Below, piece after piece: positions 48,897 to 62,051 of a stretch of 64,000 bases of DNA. Source of the stretch: Kosakonia oryzendophytica (lineage in GTDB: Bacteria; Pseudomonadota; Gammaproteobacteria; Enterobacterales; Enterobacteriaceae); contig NZ_FMAY01000014.1 of NCBI RefSeq assembly GCF_900094925.1, positions 71,556-135,555 on the forward strand, given 5' to 3'. Made by a program: the position numbers and the translations under genes. Position 1 is the first letter of the stretch; every line of letters begins with the position of its first letter. A model generated the notes under the pieces. It saw only the letters and a list, made by a program, of their open reading frames with translations, made no database searches and had not been told where the DNA came from.

Positions 48897-50576
48897 ATGA
48901 GTAGTGAACATTCCCGTTATCGTGATGTTGAAATCAGAGCGCCGCGCGGCACAACATTGAATGCAAAAAGCTGGCTGACGGAAGCCCCGCTGCGCATGCT
49001 GATGAATAATCTGGATCCTGATGTTGCGGAAAATCCCAAAGAGCTGGTGGTCTACGGGGGGATTGGTCGTGCGGCGCGCAACTGGGAGTGCTTCGATAAA
49101 ATGGTTGAGGCGTTAAAACAGCTTAACGACGATGAAACGTTGCTGGTGCAGTCTGGTAAACCGGTGGGCGTGTTTAAAACCCATACGCATGCTCCCCGGG
49201 TGCTGATCGCCAACTCTAACCTTGTTCCTCATTGGGCGAACTGGGAACACTTTAATGAGCTGGATGCCAAAGGGCTGGCGATGTACGGGCAGATGACCGC
49301 CGGCTCCTGGATCTACATTGGCAGCCAGGGGATCGTACAGGGCACCTATGAAACCTTCGTGGAAGCGGGTCGCCAACACTATAACGGTTCACTGAGCGGG
49401 CGTTGGGTACTGACCGCGGGGCTAGGGGGTATGGGCGGCGCGCAGCCGCTGGCGGCCACGCTGGCTGGCGCCTGTTCACTGAACATTGAGTGCCAGCAGT
49501 CACGTATCGATTTCCGTCTGCGCACCGGCTATGTGGACGAGCAGGCAAGCGATCTGGATGATGCCCTGGCGCGTATCCATCGCTATACCCGCGAGGGCAA
49601 AGCGGTTTCCATTGCGCTGCACGGTAACGCAGCAGAGATATTGCCAGAGCTGGTTAAACGCGGTGTACGCCCGGACATCGTTACCGACCAAACCAGCGCC
49701 CACGATCCGCTGAACGGCTATCTGCCCATCGGCTGGCAGTGGGAAACCTACCGCGAACGCGCGAAGACAGAGCCTGCGCAGGTGATTCAGGCGGCAAAAG
49801 CCTCTATGGCGGAGCATGTGAAAGCGATGCTCGCCTTCCAACAGCAGGGGATTCCAACGTTTGATTATGGCAATAACATCCGCCAGATGGCGAAAGAGAT
49901 GGGCGTCAATAATGCGTTCGATTTTCCCGGTTTCGTTCCCGCCTATATTCGCCCGCTGTTTTGCCGGGGGATCGGTCCGTTCCGTTGGGCAGCGTTGTCT
50001 GGCGATCCGCAAGATATCTATCGCACCGATGAAAAGGTGAAAGCACTGATTCCCGACGATGCGCACCTGCACCGCTGGCTGGATATGGCAAAAGAGCGCA
50101 TCAGTTTCCAGGGCTTGCCGGCGCGTATCTGCTGGGTCGGTCTGGGGCAACGCGCGAAGCTGGGCCTGGCGTTTAACGAAATGGTCAGACGTGGTGAGGT
50201 TTCCGCACCGATTGTCATTGGCCGCGACCACCTCGATTCAGGTTCCGTCGCCAGCCCAAACCGGGAAACGGAGTCGATGAAAGATGGCTCTGACGCCGTT
50301 TCCGACTGGCCGTTGCTGAATGCACTGCTCAATACCGCCAGCGGCGCGACCTGGGTCTCTCTGCACCACGGCGGCGGGGTTGGCATGGGCTTTTCCCAAC
50401 ATTCCGGAATGGTGGTGGTGTGCGACGGCACGGATGAAGCCGCAGAGCGTATTGCCCGTGTGCTGCATAACGATCCGGCGACAGGCGTGATGCGACACGC
50501 GGATGCGGGCTACGATTCGGCCATTGCCTGTGCCAATGAGCACGGTCTCAACCTGCCAATGATTTCTGGGGCATGA
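48897..50576 (+). CDS. hutU: HutU, urocanate hydratase
   Basis: This 559-residue NAD-dependent enzyme converts urocanate to imidazolonepropionate. Family features include [24 protein letters not shown], the NAD-binding stretch [14 protein letters not shown] and the conserved Cys in [16 protein letters not shown] precedes the ATG. It is first in a hutUIG operon with the sigma-54/HutC promoter. Length agrees with bacterial urocanases. Confidence 0.97.
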   Translation: MSSEHSRYRDVEIRAPRGTTLNAKSWLTEAPLRMLMNNLDPDVAENPKELVVYGGIGRAARNWECFDKMVEALKQLNDDETLLVQSGKPVGVFKTHTHAPRVLIANSNLVPHWANWEHFNELDAKGLAMYGQMTAGSWIYIGSQGIVQGTYETFVEAGRQHYNGSLSGRWVLTAGLGGMGGAQPLAATLAGACSLNIECQQSRIDFRLRTGYVDEQASDLDDALARIHRYTREGKAVSIALHGNAAEILPELVKRGVRPDIVTDQTSAHDPLNGYLPIGWQWETYRERAKTEPAQVIQAAKASMAEHVKAMLAFQQQGIPTFDYGNNIRQMAKEMGVNNAFDFPGFVPAYIRPLFCRGIGPFRWAALSGDPQDIYRTDEKVKALIPDDAHLHRWLDMAKERISFQGLPARICWVGLGQRAKLGLAFNEMVRRGEVSAPIVIGRDHLDSGSVASPNRETESMKDGSDAVSDWPLLNALLNTASGATWVSLHHGGGVGMGFSQHSGMVVVCDGTDEAAERIARVLHNDPATGVMRHADAGYDSAIACANEHGLNLPMISGA

Positions 50577-50624
50577 TTTAACGGCGCGGTAACCGCCGCG
50601 CACTATCATCACGGGAGAACGCTT

Positions 50625-51833
50625 ATGCGTACTTTATGGCGCCATTGTCAGATTGCCACCATGGTGGATGGGCAATATAACCTGATAACCGGAGCCGCCA
50701 TGCTGACCGATGGTTCGCAGATTGTATGGCTGGGCAAAGAGGGAACGCAGCCGGAAGGAGCGGTCAATGATGAAGTGGATCTGCAGGGGAATCTGGTTAC
50801 CCCCGGGCTGATTGATTGCCACAGCCATAGTGTCTTTGGCGGCAATCGCAGCCAGGAGTTCGAGATGCGGCTTAACGGGGCGAGCTATGCGGAGATCGCG
50901 GCGGCGGGCGGCGGAATCATCAGTACCGTCAACGCCACCCGCCGCGCCGATCAACAGCAACTGCTGACCAGCGCGCGCAAACGCATCGACGCACTTCGCA
51001 AAGATGGCGTCACAGCGCTTGAAATCAAGTCCGGTTACGGCCTCAGCTTTGCCGATGAGCGTAAAATGTTGCAGGTGATCCGTATGCTGGCTGACGAAAT
51101 GCCGTTGGCCCTCTTCAGCACCTGTCTTGCCGCACACGCGTTGCCAGCGGAGTATCAGCACCGTGCAGATGAGTACATCGACGACATCTGCCAGCGCTGG
51201 TTACCTGATTTGCACGCAGAAGGGCTGGTGGATGCGGTTGACGCCTTTTGCGAACATCTGGCTTTCTCTCCCGAACAAGTGGAGCGCCTATTCCGCACGG
51301 CGCAACAGCTGGGTTTACCAGTGAAATTGCATGCGGAGCAACTCTCACTGCTGCATGGCGCAGGGCTCGCTGCCCGCTATAACGCCCTTTCTGCCGATCA
51401 TCTGGAATACTTGTGTGAAGAGGATATTGCGCTAATGGCGCAACACGGCACCACCGCTGTGCTGCTGCCGGGGGCGTTCTATTTTTTACGGGAGCAGCAA
51501 CAGCCGCCTGTAGCGTTGTTACGTCAGTACCGGGTGCCGATAGCCATTTCCAGCGACCTGAATCCCGGCACCTCTCCGGTGTTATCCCTGCGATTGATGA
51601 TGAACATGGCCTGCACCCTGTTCCGTCTGACGCCGGAAGAGGCGCTGGCGGGTGTGACCTGCCATGCTGCCCGCGCATTAGGCATCAGTGCGCATTGCGG
51701 TACGTTACAGGCCGGCAAAGAGGCCAGTTTTGTGGCGTGGGACGTCGAACATCCGGCGGAACTGAGCTACTGGTTGGGCGGCACGTTATCCAAACGGGTG
51801 ATCTATAAGGGGGAGGAAGTCTGGCATGACTAA
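50625..51833 (+). CDS. hutI: HutI, imidazolonepropionase
   Basis: This 402-residue metal-dependent amidohydrolase opens imidazolonepropionate to formimidoylglutamate. The metal ligands are seen in [13 protein letters not shown] (HxH), [15 protein letters not shown] and SSDLNPGT; the substrate residues of HutI (SGYGLS, LKDGV-like [15 protein letters not shown]) are present. It overlaps hutG by eight bases. The product is used by HutF. Confidence 0.96.
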   Translation: MRTLWRHCQIATMVDGQYNLITGAAMLTDGSQIVWLGKEGTQPEGAVNDEVDLQGNLVTPGLIDCHSHSVFGGNRSQEFEMRLNGASYAEIAAAGGGIISTVNATRRADQQQLLTSARKRIDALRKDGVTALEIKSGYGLSFADERKMLQVIRMLADEMPLALFSTCLAAHALPAEYQHRADEYIDDICQRWLPDLHAEGLVDAVDAFCEHLAFSPEQVERLFRTAQQLGLPVKLHAEQLSLLHGAGLAARYNALSADHLEYLCEEDIALMAQHGTTAVLLPGAFYFLREQQQPPVALLRQYRVPIAISSDLNPGTSPVLSLRLMMNMACTLFRLTPEEALAGVTCHAARALGISAHCGTLQAGKEASFVAWDVEHPAELSYWLGGTLSKRVIYKGEEVWHD

Positions 51834-52626
51834 CGGGTTCGAATTACATCAGGGTACGCTGCCGTTGCTGGTGAGTATGCCGCACCCTGGCACACAACTG
51901 ACACCGGCGATCGCCGCCGCGCTGACGCCCCGTGCGCTGCGGCTGGAAGATACTGACTGGCATATTCCGCGGCTGTATCAGCCCATCCGTGCGCTGGGCG
52001 CAAGTGTGTTGAGCGCGAACTACTCCCGCTATGTGGTGGATTTAAACCGCCCGGCCGATGATAAACCGCTGTACAGTACTGCCACCACCGGCCTGTTTCC
52101 GGCCACGTTCTTTGACGGCGAACCGCTGTTCAACGCCGGACAAGAGCCGGATGAAGCGATGAAGGCCGCGATTTTGCAGCAACTGTGGCAGCCTTATCAT
52201 CAGGCGCTGATGCAGGAACTGACAAGGCTGCGCGATACCTTCGGTTACGCCTTGTTGTGGGATGCACATTCGATCAAGTCGGTGGTGCCGCGCCTGTTCG
52301 ACGGTAAGCTGCCGGATCTCAATTTTGGCACTGCCGATGGCGCAAGCTGCGCACCGGATCTGAGTGCCGCGTTGCTGGCGCGCTGTGAGGCATTTCCGCA
52401 CTACACCAGGGTATTGAATGGCCGCTTTAAAGGCGGTTACATCACCCGCCACTATGGTGATCCGCAGCAGCATATTCATGCGGTGCAGCTTGAGGTCGCG
52501 CAATGTTGCTACATGGATGAAGAGCAATTTACCTGGTCAGAAGAGAAGAGCGAGCGGTTCCGCGAGTTACTGATCGCGCTGATCAACACCGCGCTGGAGT
52601 GGGGTGAACGGCACCTGCGCCGCTAA
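51826..52626 (+). CDS. hutG: HutG, N-formylglutamate deformylase
   Basis: This 266-residue protein of the N-formylglutamate amidohydrolase family releases formate and glutamate. MPHPG and [10 protein letters not shown] near the N-terminus and WDAHSIKSV are diagnostic. It is unrelated to the formimidoylglutamase called HutG in Klebsiella and Bacillus. With HutF it makes the five-step pathway complete. It ends before a terminator shared with parE. Confidence 0.95.
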   Translation: MTNGFELHQGTLPLLVSMPHPGTQLTPAIAAALTPRALRLEDTDWHIPRLYQPIRALGASVLSANYSRYVVDLNRPADDKPLYSTATTGLFPATFFDGEPLFNAGQEPDEAMKAAILQQLWQPYHQALMQELTRLRDTFGYALLWDAHSIKSVVPRLFDGKLPDLNFGTADGASCAPDLSAALLARCEAFPHYTRVLNGRFKGGYITRHYGDPQQHIHAVQLEVAQCCYMDEEQFTWSEEKSERFRELLIALINTALEWGERHLRR

Positions 52627-52633
52627 GTAAAAA

Positions 52634-52659
52634 GGGATGCTGCGCGCATCCCTTTTTTT
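52634..52659. terminator. Terminator between hutG and parE
   Basis: GGGATGC and GCATCCC form a seven-base stem with a TGCGC loop followed by seven T. It ends the hut operon; five A on the other side could also serve parE. Confidence 0.9.
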
Positions 52660-52664
52660 GTGCA

Positions 52665-55173
<2,509 letters not shown>

Positions 55174-55174
<1 letters not shown>

Positions 55175-56001
55175 CAGTATCCTTCCGACGCCGTGTCCGG
55201 ACTGAATTTCGTGCTTTGCAGGCGGCAAACTTCCGTGTGCAGGGTGCCGTCGGCGTGCAGGTCCAGCCAGCGCCAACCTGGCGCGATGGTATCGAGCGTG
55301 AAATTAGCGCAGTGCGGCTTGAACTGAACGCAGGTTGATGGCGTCGCCAGCAGGCGGCGGCCATTCCAGTCGAGATCCAGCTCCTGATGAATATGCCCGC
55401 ACAGCAGATGCCGTACTTTCGGGAAACGCTGCAATACGTTGTTAAGCTCACCGGCATTGCGCAGGCTGTGCTGATCGAGCCAGCTACACCCTGACGGCAA
55501 CGGATGATGATGCAGTAGCAGCAAGGTGTGCCGATCCGGACTGGCGGCAAGCTTTTGCTCAAGCCAGTCAAGTTGGAACTCACTTAGCTCACCGTGCGGA
55601 ACGCCGAACACCTGGCTGTCGAGCAGCAGGATTTGCCAGCTATCACCAACGAAAACACGTTTCGCCGGGGAAATCCCCGCTTCTTGCAGCGCGCTGTACA
55701 TCGCAGGTTGAAAATCGTGGTTTCCCGGCAGCCAGACGCAGGGCACGTTAAAGCTTGCGATGCCTTCAGCAAAGTGCTGATAAGCCGCAGCGGTATGATC
55801 CTGCGCCAGGTCGCCGGTGGCGACAATAAGATCGCATCCGCGCTGTTGAGCTTTAATCGCGTCCAGTACCGCCTGGTAGCTCTCCCAGGTATTCACCCCT
55901 AACAGCGTTTCATGCTTTTCGGCAAACAGGTGAGAGTCGGTAATTTGTAATATCCTGACCCTGGCCTCACCAGCCAGAGAAAGGTTTAACAGGCTTTCCA
56001 A
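55174..56001 (-). CDS. cpdA: CpdA, 3',5'-cyclic AMP phosphodiesterase
   Basis: This 275-residue metallophosphoesterase lowers cAMP. Dinuclear metal motifs are in order: [24 protein letters not shown] and GHIHQE. It is part of the nudF-yqiB-cpdA-yqiA-parE gene string on the minus strand, with four-base overlaps to yqiA. The 24-base gap to yqiB suggests co-transcription. Confidence 0.96.
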
Positions 56002-56025
56002 ATGGTGTCCTTAGGTTTCACTACG

Positions 56026-56448
56026 CTAACAAACCGGAATCGCCATTGCTCCATGTGCTAAACAGTAACGTAGCCAGTCGGCCAGAAACTGATTAATTTG
56101 ATGCTTTTCGTCGCGTTGATGCAACTTTTTATTCGGATAATCATAACGTGCTTTAAAGCGAAAGATCTGCTGGCTCGAACACACTTCAGCCACCATGGCG
56201 TCATGGTAGAGGCGCACCGTCATTGAAGGCAGGCTCCAGTAGCTCACGGCAGGCACCGTCTGTTCAATTTCCACCAGCGTAGTGTAGCGGGTGGATTCGA
56301 CTATCGTTAACCGGTATTGCGCGTTGGTCACCTGATAGCTTACCGCTTCGCCCGCTGCATCATTACGCGGCAACAGGCGGCGCAACTGGGCGAAATTGGT
56401 CTCGCACAGGCGCATCATTTCAGGAAAGTCAGGTGTGTAACGCTTCAT
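56026..56448 (-). CDS. yqiB: YqiB, DUF1249 protein
   Basis: This 140-residue protein matches E. coli YqiB in length and in blocks such as [20 protein letters not shown] and [14 protein letters not shown]. The function is unknown. The ATG at 56448, which overlaps the nudF stop by four bases, is preferred to one three codons earlier. It is coupled to nudF and cpdA in one minus-strand unit. Confidence 0.93.
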   Translation of the reverse strand: MKRYTPDFPEMMRLCETNFAQLRRLLPRNDAAGEAVSYQVTNAQYRLTIVESTRYTTLVEIEQTVPAVSYWSLPSMTVRLYHDAMVAEVCSSQQIFRFKARYDYPNKKLHQRDEKHQINQFLADWLRYCLAHGAMAIPVC

Positions 56449-57077
56449 TTTTTCCACTCGTTTTTTAAGCTCTCATGATGCAGTTGCAGCCATTGCAAGG
56501 CGATGACAGACGCTGCGTTGTCAATTTTCCCCTCTTCTACCCACTGGTAAGCCTGCTCCCGGCTCACCACCTGAACACGAATATCTTCGTTTTCATCCAC
56601 CAGACCATGGATCCCTGCGGCCTGCGTGGCGTCCACTTCGCCAACCATTACAGATGAGCGCTCGCTGGTGCCGCCAGGGCTTGCCAGATAACTCAATACT
56701 TTTTTCACGCGTCCAACGTGCAAGCCCGCTTCTTCTATCGCTTCGCGGCGCGCGACGTCTTCATCAGTTTCGCCTTCTTCGATCATTCCGGCGATCATTT
56801 CCAGCAACCACGGGGTTTCGCTGGTGTCGATTGCGGCAATGCGGATCTGTTCAATCAGCACCACTTCGTCGCGCACTGGGTCAAAGGGTAGCAAGACTGC
56901 GGCGTGGCCGCGTTCAAAAATTTCACGGCGCACTTCACCGCTCATTCCGCCATTAAATAAACGGTGGCGAAAACGGTATAATTCAAGCGAAAAAAAACCG
57001 CTGTAGAGCGTTTCCCGTGCAATAATTTCTACATCGTTTTTTGTGAAAGTCACTGCAGATGATGTTGACTGACTCAT
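56445..57077 (-). CDS. nudF: NudF, ADP-ribose pyrophosphatase (Nudix)
   Basis: This 210-residue enzyme splits ADP-ribose to AMP and ribose 5-phosphate. The Nudix box is present with GMIEEGE, then REAIEEAG, and catalytic Glu in the GEVDAT region. The frame opens 22 codons earlier; ATG at 57077 fits the E. coli length. It is divergent from tolC with about 205 bases between. Confidence 0.96.
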   Translation of the reverse strand: MSQSTSSAVTFTKNDVEIIARETLYSGFFSLELYRFRHRLFNGGMSGEVRREIFERGHAAVLLPFDPVRDEVVLIEQIRIAAIDTSETPWLLEMIAGMIEEGETDEDVARREAIEEAGLHVGRVKKVLSYLASPGGTSERSSVMVGEVDATQAAGIHGLVDENEDIRVQVVSREQAYQWVEEGKIDNAASVIALQWLQLHHESLKNEWKK

Positions 57078-57177
57078 TGGCGGTATCTCATGAAAAATAA
57101 TGATCAAACTGTGGATTTCAAGCCTGTTTAGCGAACGTTTCAAGCGCTATGTGATAGATTGGGGCAAATTTCCGTCA

Positions 57178-57197
57178 ATGGCACGTTACGCCAAGCT
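57178..57197 (+). promoter_or_regulatory. Mar/Sox/Rob box upstream of tolC
   Basis: AATGGCACGTTACGCCAAGC resembles the marbox known before E. coli tolC (GCAC, then GCCAA spaced by a few bases). It lies about 90 bases before the start codon, in keeping with MarA, SoxS and Rob activation. Confidence 0.55.
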
Positions 57198-57282
57198 TTA
57201 GCGCCACTAATCTCTGGTAGAATCGGCGAATATTTTTCCAATTTAGACCAGCGCTAGTACTGCTTCACAACAAGGAATGCAA

Positions 57283-58722
57283 ATGAAGAAATTGCTCCCC
57301 CTCCTTATCGGCCTGAGTTTGACCGGTTTCAGCGCCATGAGCCAGGCAGAAAACCTGCTGCAGGTTTACCAGCAGGCGCGTTTAAGCAACCCCGATCTCC
57401 GCAAATCCGCAGCCGATCGCGATGCGGCTTTTGAAAAGATCAACCAAGCGCGCAGCCCATTACTGCCGCAGCTCGGTTTGGGTGCAGATTACACTTACAG
57501 CAACGGCTATCGTGACAGCAAGGGTGTGAACTCAAACGTCACCAGCGCCTCTCTCCAGTTAACGCAAACCATTTTTGATATGTCGAAATGGCGCGCACTG
57601 ACCTTACAGGAAAAAGCAGCGGGTATTCAGGATGTCACCTGGCAGACTGACCAACAAACGCTGATCCTGAACACGGCTACCGCTTATTTTAACGTGTTAA
57701 GCGCCATTGATACGCTTTCCTACACTGAAGCGCAGAAACAGTCGATCTACCGTCAGTTGGATCAAACCACCCAGCGTTTTAACGTCGGCCTGGTGGCAAT
57801 CACCGACGTGCAAAACGCCCGTTCGCAATACGATACCGTACTGGCTAACGAAGTGACCGCCCGTAATAACCTCGATAATGCGATTGAATCGCTGCGTCAG
57901 GTGACCGGCAACGAATACCCGGAACTGGCATCGCTGAACATCGATAACTTCAAAACGGAAAAACCACAACCGGTTAACGCCTTGCTGAAAGAAGCGGAAA
58001 GCCGCAACTTGTCGCTGTTGCAGGCGCGTCTGAATCAGGATCTGGCTCGTGAGCAGATCCGCCAGGCGCAAGATGGCCATCTGCCGACGCTGGATTTAAC
58101 CGCCTCAACCGGCGTGTCGAATACCTCTTACAGTGGCTCAAAAACCAATAACAGCGCGCAGTATAACGATAATGACGCTGGCCAGAACAAAGTCGGCCTG
58201 AGCTTCTCTCTGCCGCTGTATCAGGGTGGTCAGGTGAACTCGCAGGTGAAACAGGCGCAATACAACTTTGTGGGCTCCAGTGAGCAACTGGAAAGCACAC
58301 ACCGTTCCGTTGTGCAGACCGTGCGTTCCTCGTTCAACAACGTGAATGCCTCCATTAGCAGCATCAACGCTTACAAACAAGCGGTGGTGTCCGCCCAGAG
58401 TTCTCTGGATGCAATGGAAGCCGGTTACTCCGTGGGTACACGCACCATTGTGGATGTGCTGAATGCGACCACCACGCTGTATAACGCCAAACAGCAGCTT
58501 TCCAGCGCGCGTTATAACTACCTGATCAACCAGCTTAATATTAAGTCTGCGCTGGGTTCGTTGAACGAACAGGATCTGGTTGCACTCAACAACACCTTGG
58601 GTAAATCCATTTCCACTTCACCGGAAAGCGTCGCGCCGGAAAACGCGCAGCAGGCTGCCGCCGTTGATAACTTTAACGGTAACGCACAACCTGCCGCCAT
58701 GCGCACCAGCGCTAAGCGTTAA
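57283..58722 (+). CDS. tolC: TolC, outer-membrane efflux channel
   Basis: This 479-residue precursor has a signal peptide (cleaved after MSQA, residue 22; mature ENLLQVYQQ). Two repeats of the outer-membrane efflux domain build the trimeric beta-barrel and alpha-tunnel. It works with AcrAB and other pumps and with type I secretion. ATG at 57283 is chosen over 57277 because AAGGA is correctly spaced only for the second. It is about 14 residues shorter than E. coli TolC; the difference is in the variable C-terminal tail. Confidence 0.97.
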   Translation: MKKLLPLLIGLSLTGFSAMSQAENLLQVYQQARLSNPDLRKSAADRDAAFEKINQARSPLLPQLGLGADYTYSNGYRDSKGVNSNVTSASLQLTQTIFDMSKWRALTLQEKAAGIQDVTWQTDQQTLILNTATAYFNVLSAIDTLSYTEAQKQSIYRQLDQTTQRFNVGLVAITDVQNARSQYDTVLANEVTARNNLDNAIESLRQVTGNEYPELASLNIDNFKTEKPQPVNALLKEAESRNLSLLQARLNQDLAREQIRQAQDGHLPTLDLTASTGVSNTSYSGSKTNNSAQYNDNDAGQNKVGLSFSLPLYQGGQVNSQVKQAQYNFVGSSEQLESTHRSVVQTVRSSFNNVNASISSINAYKQAVVSAQSSLDAMEAGYSVGTRTIVDVLNATTTLYNAKQQLSSARYNYLINQLNIKSALGSLNEQDLVALNNTLGKSISTSPESVAPENAQQAAAVDNFNGNAQPAAMRTSAKR

Positions 58723-58747
58723 TCGCTGTTTTCTTCGCTTTTCCACA

Positions 58748-58772
58748 ACGGGGGCACACAGCCCCCGTTTTT
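58748..58772 (+). terminator. Terminator after tolC
   Basis: ACGGGGGC and GCCCCCGT form an eight-base stem with a five-base loop, followed by TTTTT. It begins about 25 bases after the tolC stop. Confidence 0.9.
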
Positions 58773-58874
58773 ACGTAAGGCAACGTAAAGGCCTCCCCTC
58801 CTTGCTTTCACTTCCCCCCCTCATCCTCTATCCTGATCGTCTGTTTATGCCTTTGGGTCCACAGGAAGATAAAA

Positions 58875-59543
58875 ATGAAACGGACAAAAAACATTCAACA
58901 TGCGACGTTCCGCAAAAGCTGGGGCGCACGTCATCTGACACCGGTTGCGCTGGCAGTCACCGCCGTGTTTATGCTGGCGGGCTGTGAGAAAAGCGACGAA
59001 ACGGTTTCTCTGTACCAAAATGCCGATGATTGCTCGTCGGCGAATCCGGGTAAAAGTGCCGAGTGCACCACGGCCTACAATAATGCCCTGAAAGAAGCAG
59101 AACGCACCGCGCCGAAATATGCCACGCGCGAAGATTGCGTCGCCGAATTTGGTGAAGGTCAATGCCAGAAAACACCGGTACAGGCCGGCACCGCGCCAGA
59201 AAACCAGGCACAAGCGCAGTCCAGCGGCAGCTTCTGGATGCCGCTGATGGCGGGTTATATGATGGGCCGCCTGATGGGCGGTGGCGCGGGGTTTGCTCAG
59301 CAACCGTTGTTCAGTTCACGCAACCCGGCAAGTCCGGCTTACGGTCAGTACACCGACGCATCCGGTAAAGGTTACGGCGCAGCACAGCCGGGCCGTACCA
59401 TGACCGTGCCGAAAACCGCAATGGCGCCTAAACCGGCGACCACCACCACCGTGACGCGCGGCGGTTTTGGCGAATCGGTTGCGAAGCAGAACACCATGCA
59501 GCGTCGCGTTAGCGGCACGCCAACCCGTTCAATGGGTGGCTGA
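58875..59543 (+). CDS. ygiB: YgiB, DUF1190 lipoprotein
   Basis: This 222-residue protein has a basic N-terminus (KRTKNIQ), a hydrophobic stretch and a lipobox-like MLAGC at about residue 37, so it is probably a lipoprotein. Four further Cys occur before residue 105 (DDCSS, AECTT, REDCV and GQCQK). The C-terminal half is rich in Gly, Ala, Pro and Thr, low in complexity. The function is unknown, though it is always beside ygiC, which starts five bases after it. Confidence 0.92.
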   Translation: MKRTKNIQHATFRKSWGARHLTPVALAVTAVFMLAGCEKSDETVSLYQNADDCSSANPGKSAECTTAYNNALKEAERTAPKYATREDCVAEFGEGQCQKTPVQAGTAPENQAQAQSSGSFWMPLMAGYMMGRLMGGGAGFAQQPLFSSRNPASPAYGQYTDASGKGYGAAQPGRTMTVPKTAMAPKPATTTTVTRGGFGESVAKQNTMQRRVSGTPTRSMGG

Positions 59544-59548
59544 TCGTC

Positions 59549-60709
59549 ATGGAAAGAGTCACCATTACCGAGCGCCCGGACTGGCGCGAAAAAGCCACCG
59601 AATACGGTTTCAATTTTCATACCATGTATGGCGAACCCTACTGGTGTGAAGAGGCGTATTACAAGCTGACGCTTGCCCAGGTCGAGAAGCTCGAAGACGT
59701 GACCGCAGAGCTGCACCAGATGTGCCTGAAAGTGGTGGAAAAGGTCGTTGCCAGCGATGCGCTGATGGCGAAGTTCCGCATTCCGAAGCACACCTGGGGT
59801 TTTGTGCGTCAGTCATGGGCCACGCGCCAGCCATCGCTCTATTCACGCCTGGATTTGGCTTGGGATGGCGTGAATGAACCCAAGCTGCTGGAAAATAACG
59901 CCGATACGCCAACATCTTTATACGAAGCGTCGTTTTTTCAGTGGATCTGGCTGGAAGATCAGCTCAATGCCGGGTTGTTACCGGAAGGCAGCGATCAATT
60001 TAACAGCCTGCAGGAAAAGCTGATTGCGCGTTTTGCAGAGCTGCGTGAGCAGCACGGCTTCCAGTTGCTGCATTTCACCTGCTGTCGCGATACCGTTGAA
60101 GATCGCGGTACAGTGCAGTATTTGCAGGATTGCGCAGCAGAAGCGGAGCTGGCAACGGATTTTCTCTATATTGAGGATATTGGCCTCGGGGAAAAAGGCC
60201 AGTTCAGCGATCTGCAGGATCAGGTTATTGGCAATCTCTTCAAGCTCTATCCGTGGGAATTTATGCTGCGTGAAGTCTTCTCCACCAAGCTGGAAGACGC
60301 GGGTGTACGCTGGCTGGAACCGGCATGGAAGAGCATTATTTCCAACAAAGCGCTGTTGCCGATGTTATGGGCAATGTTCCCGGATCATCCGAATCTGCTG
60401 CCCGCGTATTTCGCTGAAGATCCGCACCCGGAAATGGAAAAATACGTCGTTAAGCCAATTTTCTCCCGCGAAGGCGCTAATGTGTCAATTATTGAGAATG
60501 GCAAAACGCTGGAATCCGTTGAAGGCCCCTACGGCGAAGAGGGAATGATTGTGCAGCAGTTCTGTCCGCTGCCGAAATTTGGCGACAGCTATACCCTGAT
60601 TGGCAGCTGGCTTATTAACGATCAGCCTGCCGGGATTGGCATCCGTGAAGACCGCGCGCTGATCACCCAGGATCTGTCGCGTTTTTATCCCCATATCTTT
60701 GTTGAATAA
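59549..60709 (+). CDS. ygiC: YgiC, ATP-grasp protein of the glutathionylspermidine synthase family
   Basis: This 386-residue protein carries the C-terminal-type synthetase domain of the GspS family ([43 protein letters not shown]). These enzymes ligate amines to peptides with ATP, but E. coli YgiC does not make glutathionylspermidine. No amidase domain is attached. It is co-transcribed with ygiB and ends at a terminator shared with the TRAP operon. Confidence 0.94.
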   Translation: MERVTITERPDWREKATEYGFNFHTMYGEPYWCEEAYYKLTLAQVEKLEDVTAELHQMCLKVVEKVVASDALMAKFRIPKHTWGFVRQSWATRQPSLYSRLDLAWDGVNEPKLLENNADTPTSLYEASFFQWIWLEDQLNAGLLPEGSDQFNSLQEKLIARFAELREQHGFQLLHFTCCRDTVEDRGTVQYLQDCAAEAELATDFLYIEDIGLGEKGQFSDLQDQVIGNLFKLYPWEFMLREVFSTKLEDAGVRWLEPAWKSIISNKALLPMLWAMFPDHPNLLPAYFAEDPHPEMEKYVVKPIFSREGANVSIIENGKTLESVEGPYGEEGMIVQQFCPLPKFGDSYTLIGSWLINDQPAGIGIREDRALITQDLSRFYPHIFVE

Positions 60710-60715
60710 GCGAAA

Positions 60716-60741
60716 ACCCGGCCATCCGCGCCGGGTTTTTT
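60716..60741. terminator. Bidirectional terminator between ygiC and dctM
   Basis: ACCCGGC and GCCGGGT form a seven-base stem with a seven-base loop, preceded by AAA and followed by TTTTT. It serves the convergent ygiC and TRAP operons. Confidence 0.88.
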
Positions 60742-60747
60742 ATTCCC

Positions 60748-62034
60748 TCACATCACACCAAACAGCGTCGGCAGAAAGAGTGAGATCGCCGGAATATAGG
60801 TCACCAACATCAGCACAACAAACAGAACGGCATAGAACGGCAGCATGGCTCTCACCACCTGCTCAATCTTCTGTTTACTCACCGCGCTTGCCACGAACAG
60901 TACCGATCCAACGGGTGGCGTAATCAGCCCGATCCCAAGGTTAACTAACATGATCATGCCGAAATGCACCGGATCAATGCCCAACGCATTCGTCACTGGC
61001 AACAGTACTGGCGTGAGGATAAGGATCAGCGGTGCCATATCCATCAATGTACCCAGCAGCAACAGCATGATGTTAATGCACATCAGGATCACATACTTGT
61101 TATCGGAGATGCTGGTAAAGGCTTCCGTGATCCGCCCCGGCAGTTGCATATAGGTCATTACGGCACCAAACGCCGCGGCAAACCCGATCAGGATCATCAC
61201 AATGGTCACCGTCTTTACAGTGCGGTACATCAGCCTGGGCAGTTCTGACCATTTGTAATCACGGTAGATAAACATGGTGACGAAAAATGCCCATAAGCAG
61301 GCGATCGCCGCCGATTCTGTGGCGGTAAAGATCCCGGAGAGGATCCCGCCCATAATGATCACCACCGTCATCAGACCCCAGAGCGTATCCGCAAATATCT
61401 TTAACGCCTGGCGAAACGGCACGCGTTCCCCTTTTGGGTAACCACGTTTATGCGCAAAGGCCACGCACATCACCATCAGGGTAAAGCTCAGCAGTAATCC
61501 AGGCAGGATCCCGGCAATGAAGAGCGCCGCAATGGAGACCGTGCCGCCCGTTGCCAGTGAGTAGATCACTGAGTTGTGGCTGGGCGGCGTTAAAATCGCC
61601 TGCACCGATCCGCTGGCTGTCACCGCGGCGGCAAAATCCCGCGGGTAGCCTTTTTTGTCCATCTCCGGGATCATCACCGAACCAATTGAGGCGGTATCCG
61701 CCACCGACGATCCGGAAATGGCACCAAAAAATGTTGAGGCCACGATATTTACCAGCGACAGACCGCCGCGAATAAAACCGACAAAGATATAAGCGAAATT
61801 CACGAGCCGACGGGCAATACCGCCTTCGGCCATGATCGCCCCCGCCAGAATAAAGAACGGGATCGCCAGCAGTGAGAATTTGTTGACGCCATTGGTTAGC
61901 TGGATCATCACCGCTTCCAGAGGAATATCGATATACCACGCCCCCAGTACTGCGCTGATCCCAACGGCGTATGCCACCGGAACGCCCACCGCCAGCATAA
62001 TGGCTAACGTAAAGACAAGAATAAATGCATCCAT
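60748..62034 (-). CDS. TRAP transporter large permease (DctM/SiaM type)
   Basis: This 428-residue protein has about 12 hydrophobic segments; the DctM conserved blocks FFGAISGSSVADTASIG and SHNSVIYSLATGG are present. It is the main transport subunit of a tripartite ATP-independent periplasmic system, using sodium or proton gradients. The substrate cannot be read from it. It is last in the DctP-DctQ-DctM operon on the minus strand, 17 bases after the DctQ gene. Confidence 0.93.
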   Translation of the reverse strand: MDAFILVFTLAIMLAVGVPVAYAVGISAVLGAWYIDIPLEAVMIQLTNGVNKFSLLAIPFFILAGAIMAEGGIARRLVNFAYIFVGFIRGGLSLVNIVASTFFGAISGSSVADTASIGSVMIPEMDKKGYPRDFAAAVTASGSVQAILTPPSHNSVIYSLATGGTVSIAALFIAGILPGLLLSFTLMVMCVAFAHKRGYPKGERVPFRQALKIFADTLWGLMTVVIIMGGILSGIFTATESAAIACLWAFFVTMFIYRDYKWSELPRLMYRTVKTVTIVMILIGFAAAFGAVMTYMQLPGRITEAFTSISDNKYVILMCINIMLLLLGTLMDMAPLILILTPVLLPVTNALGIDPVHFGMIMLVNLGIGLITPPVGSVLFVASAVSKQKIEQVVRAMLPFYAVLFVVLMLVTYIPAISLFLPTLFGVM

Positions 62035-62051
62035 AAACTTTCCTTACCGGA

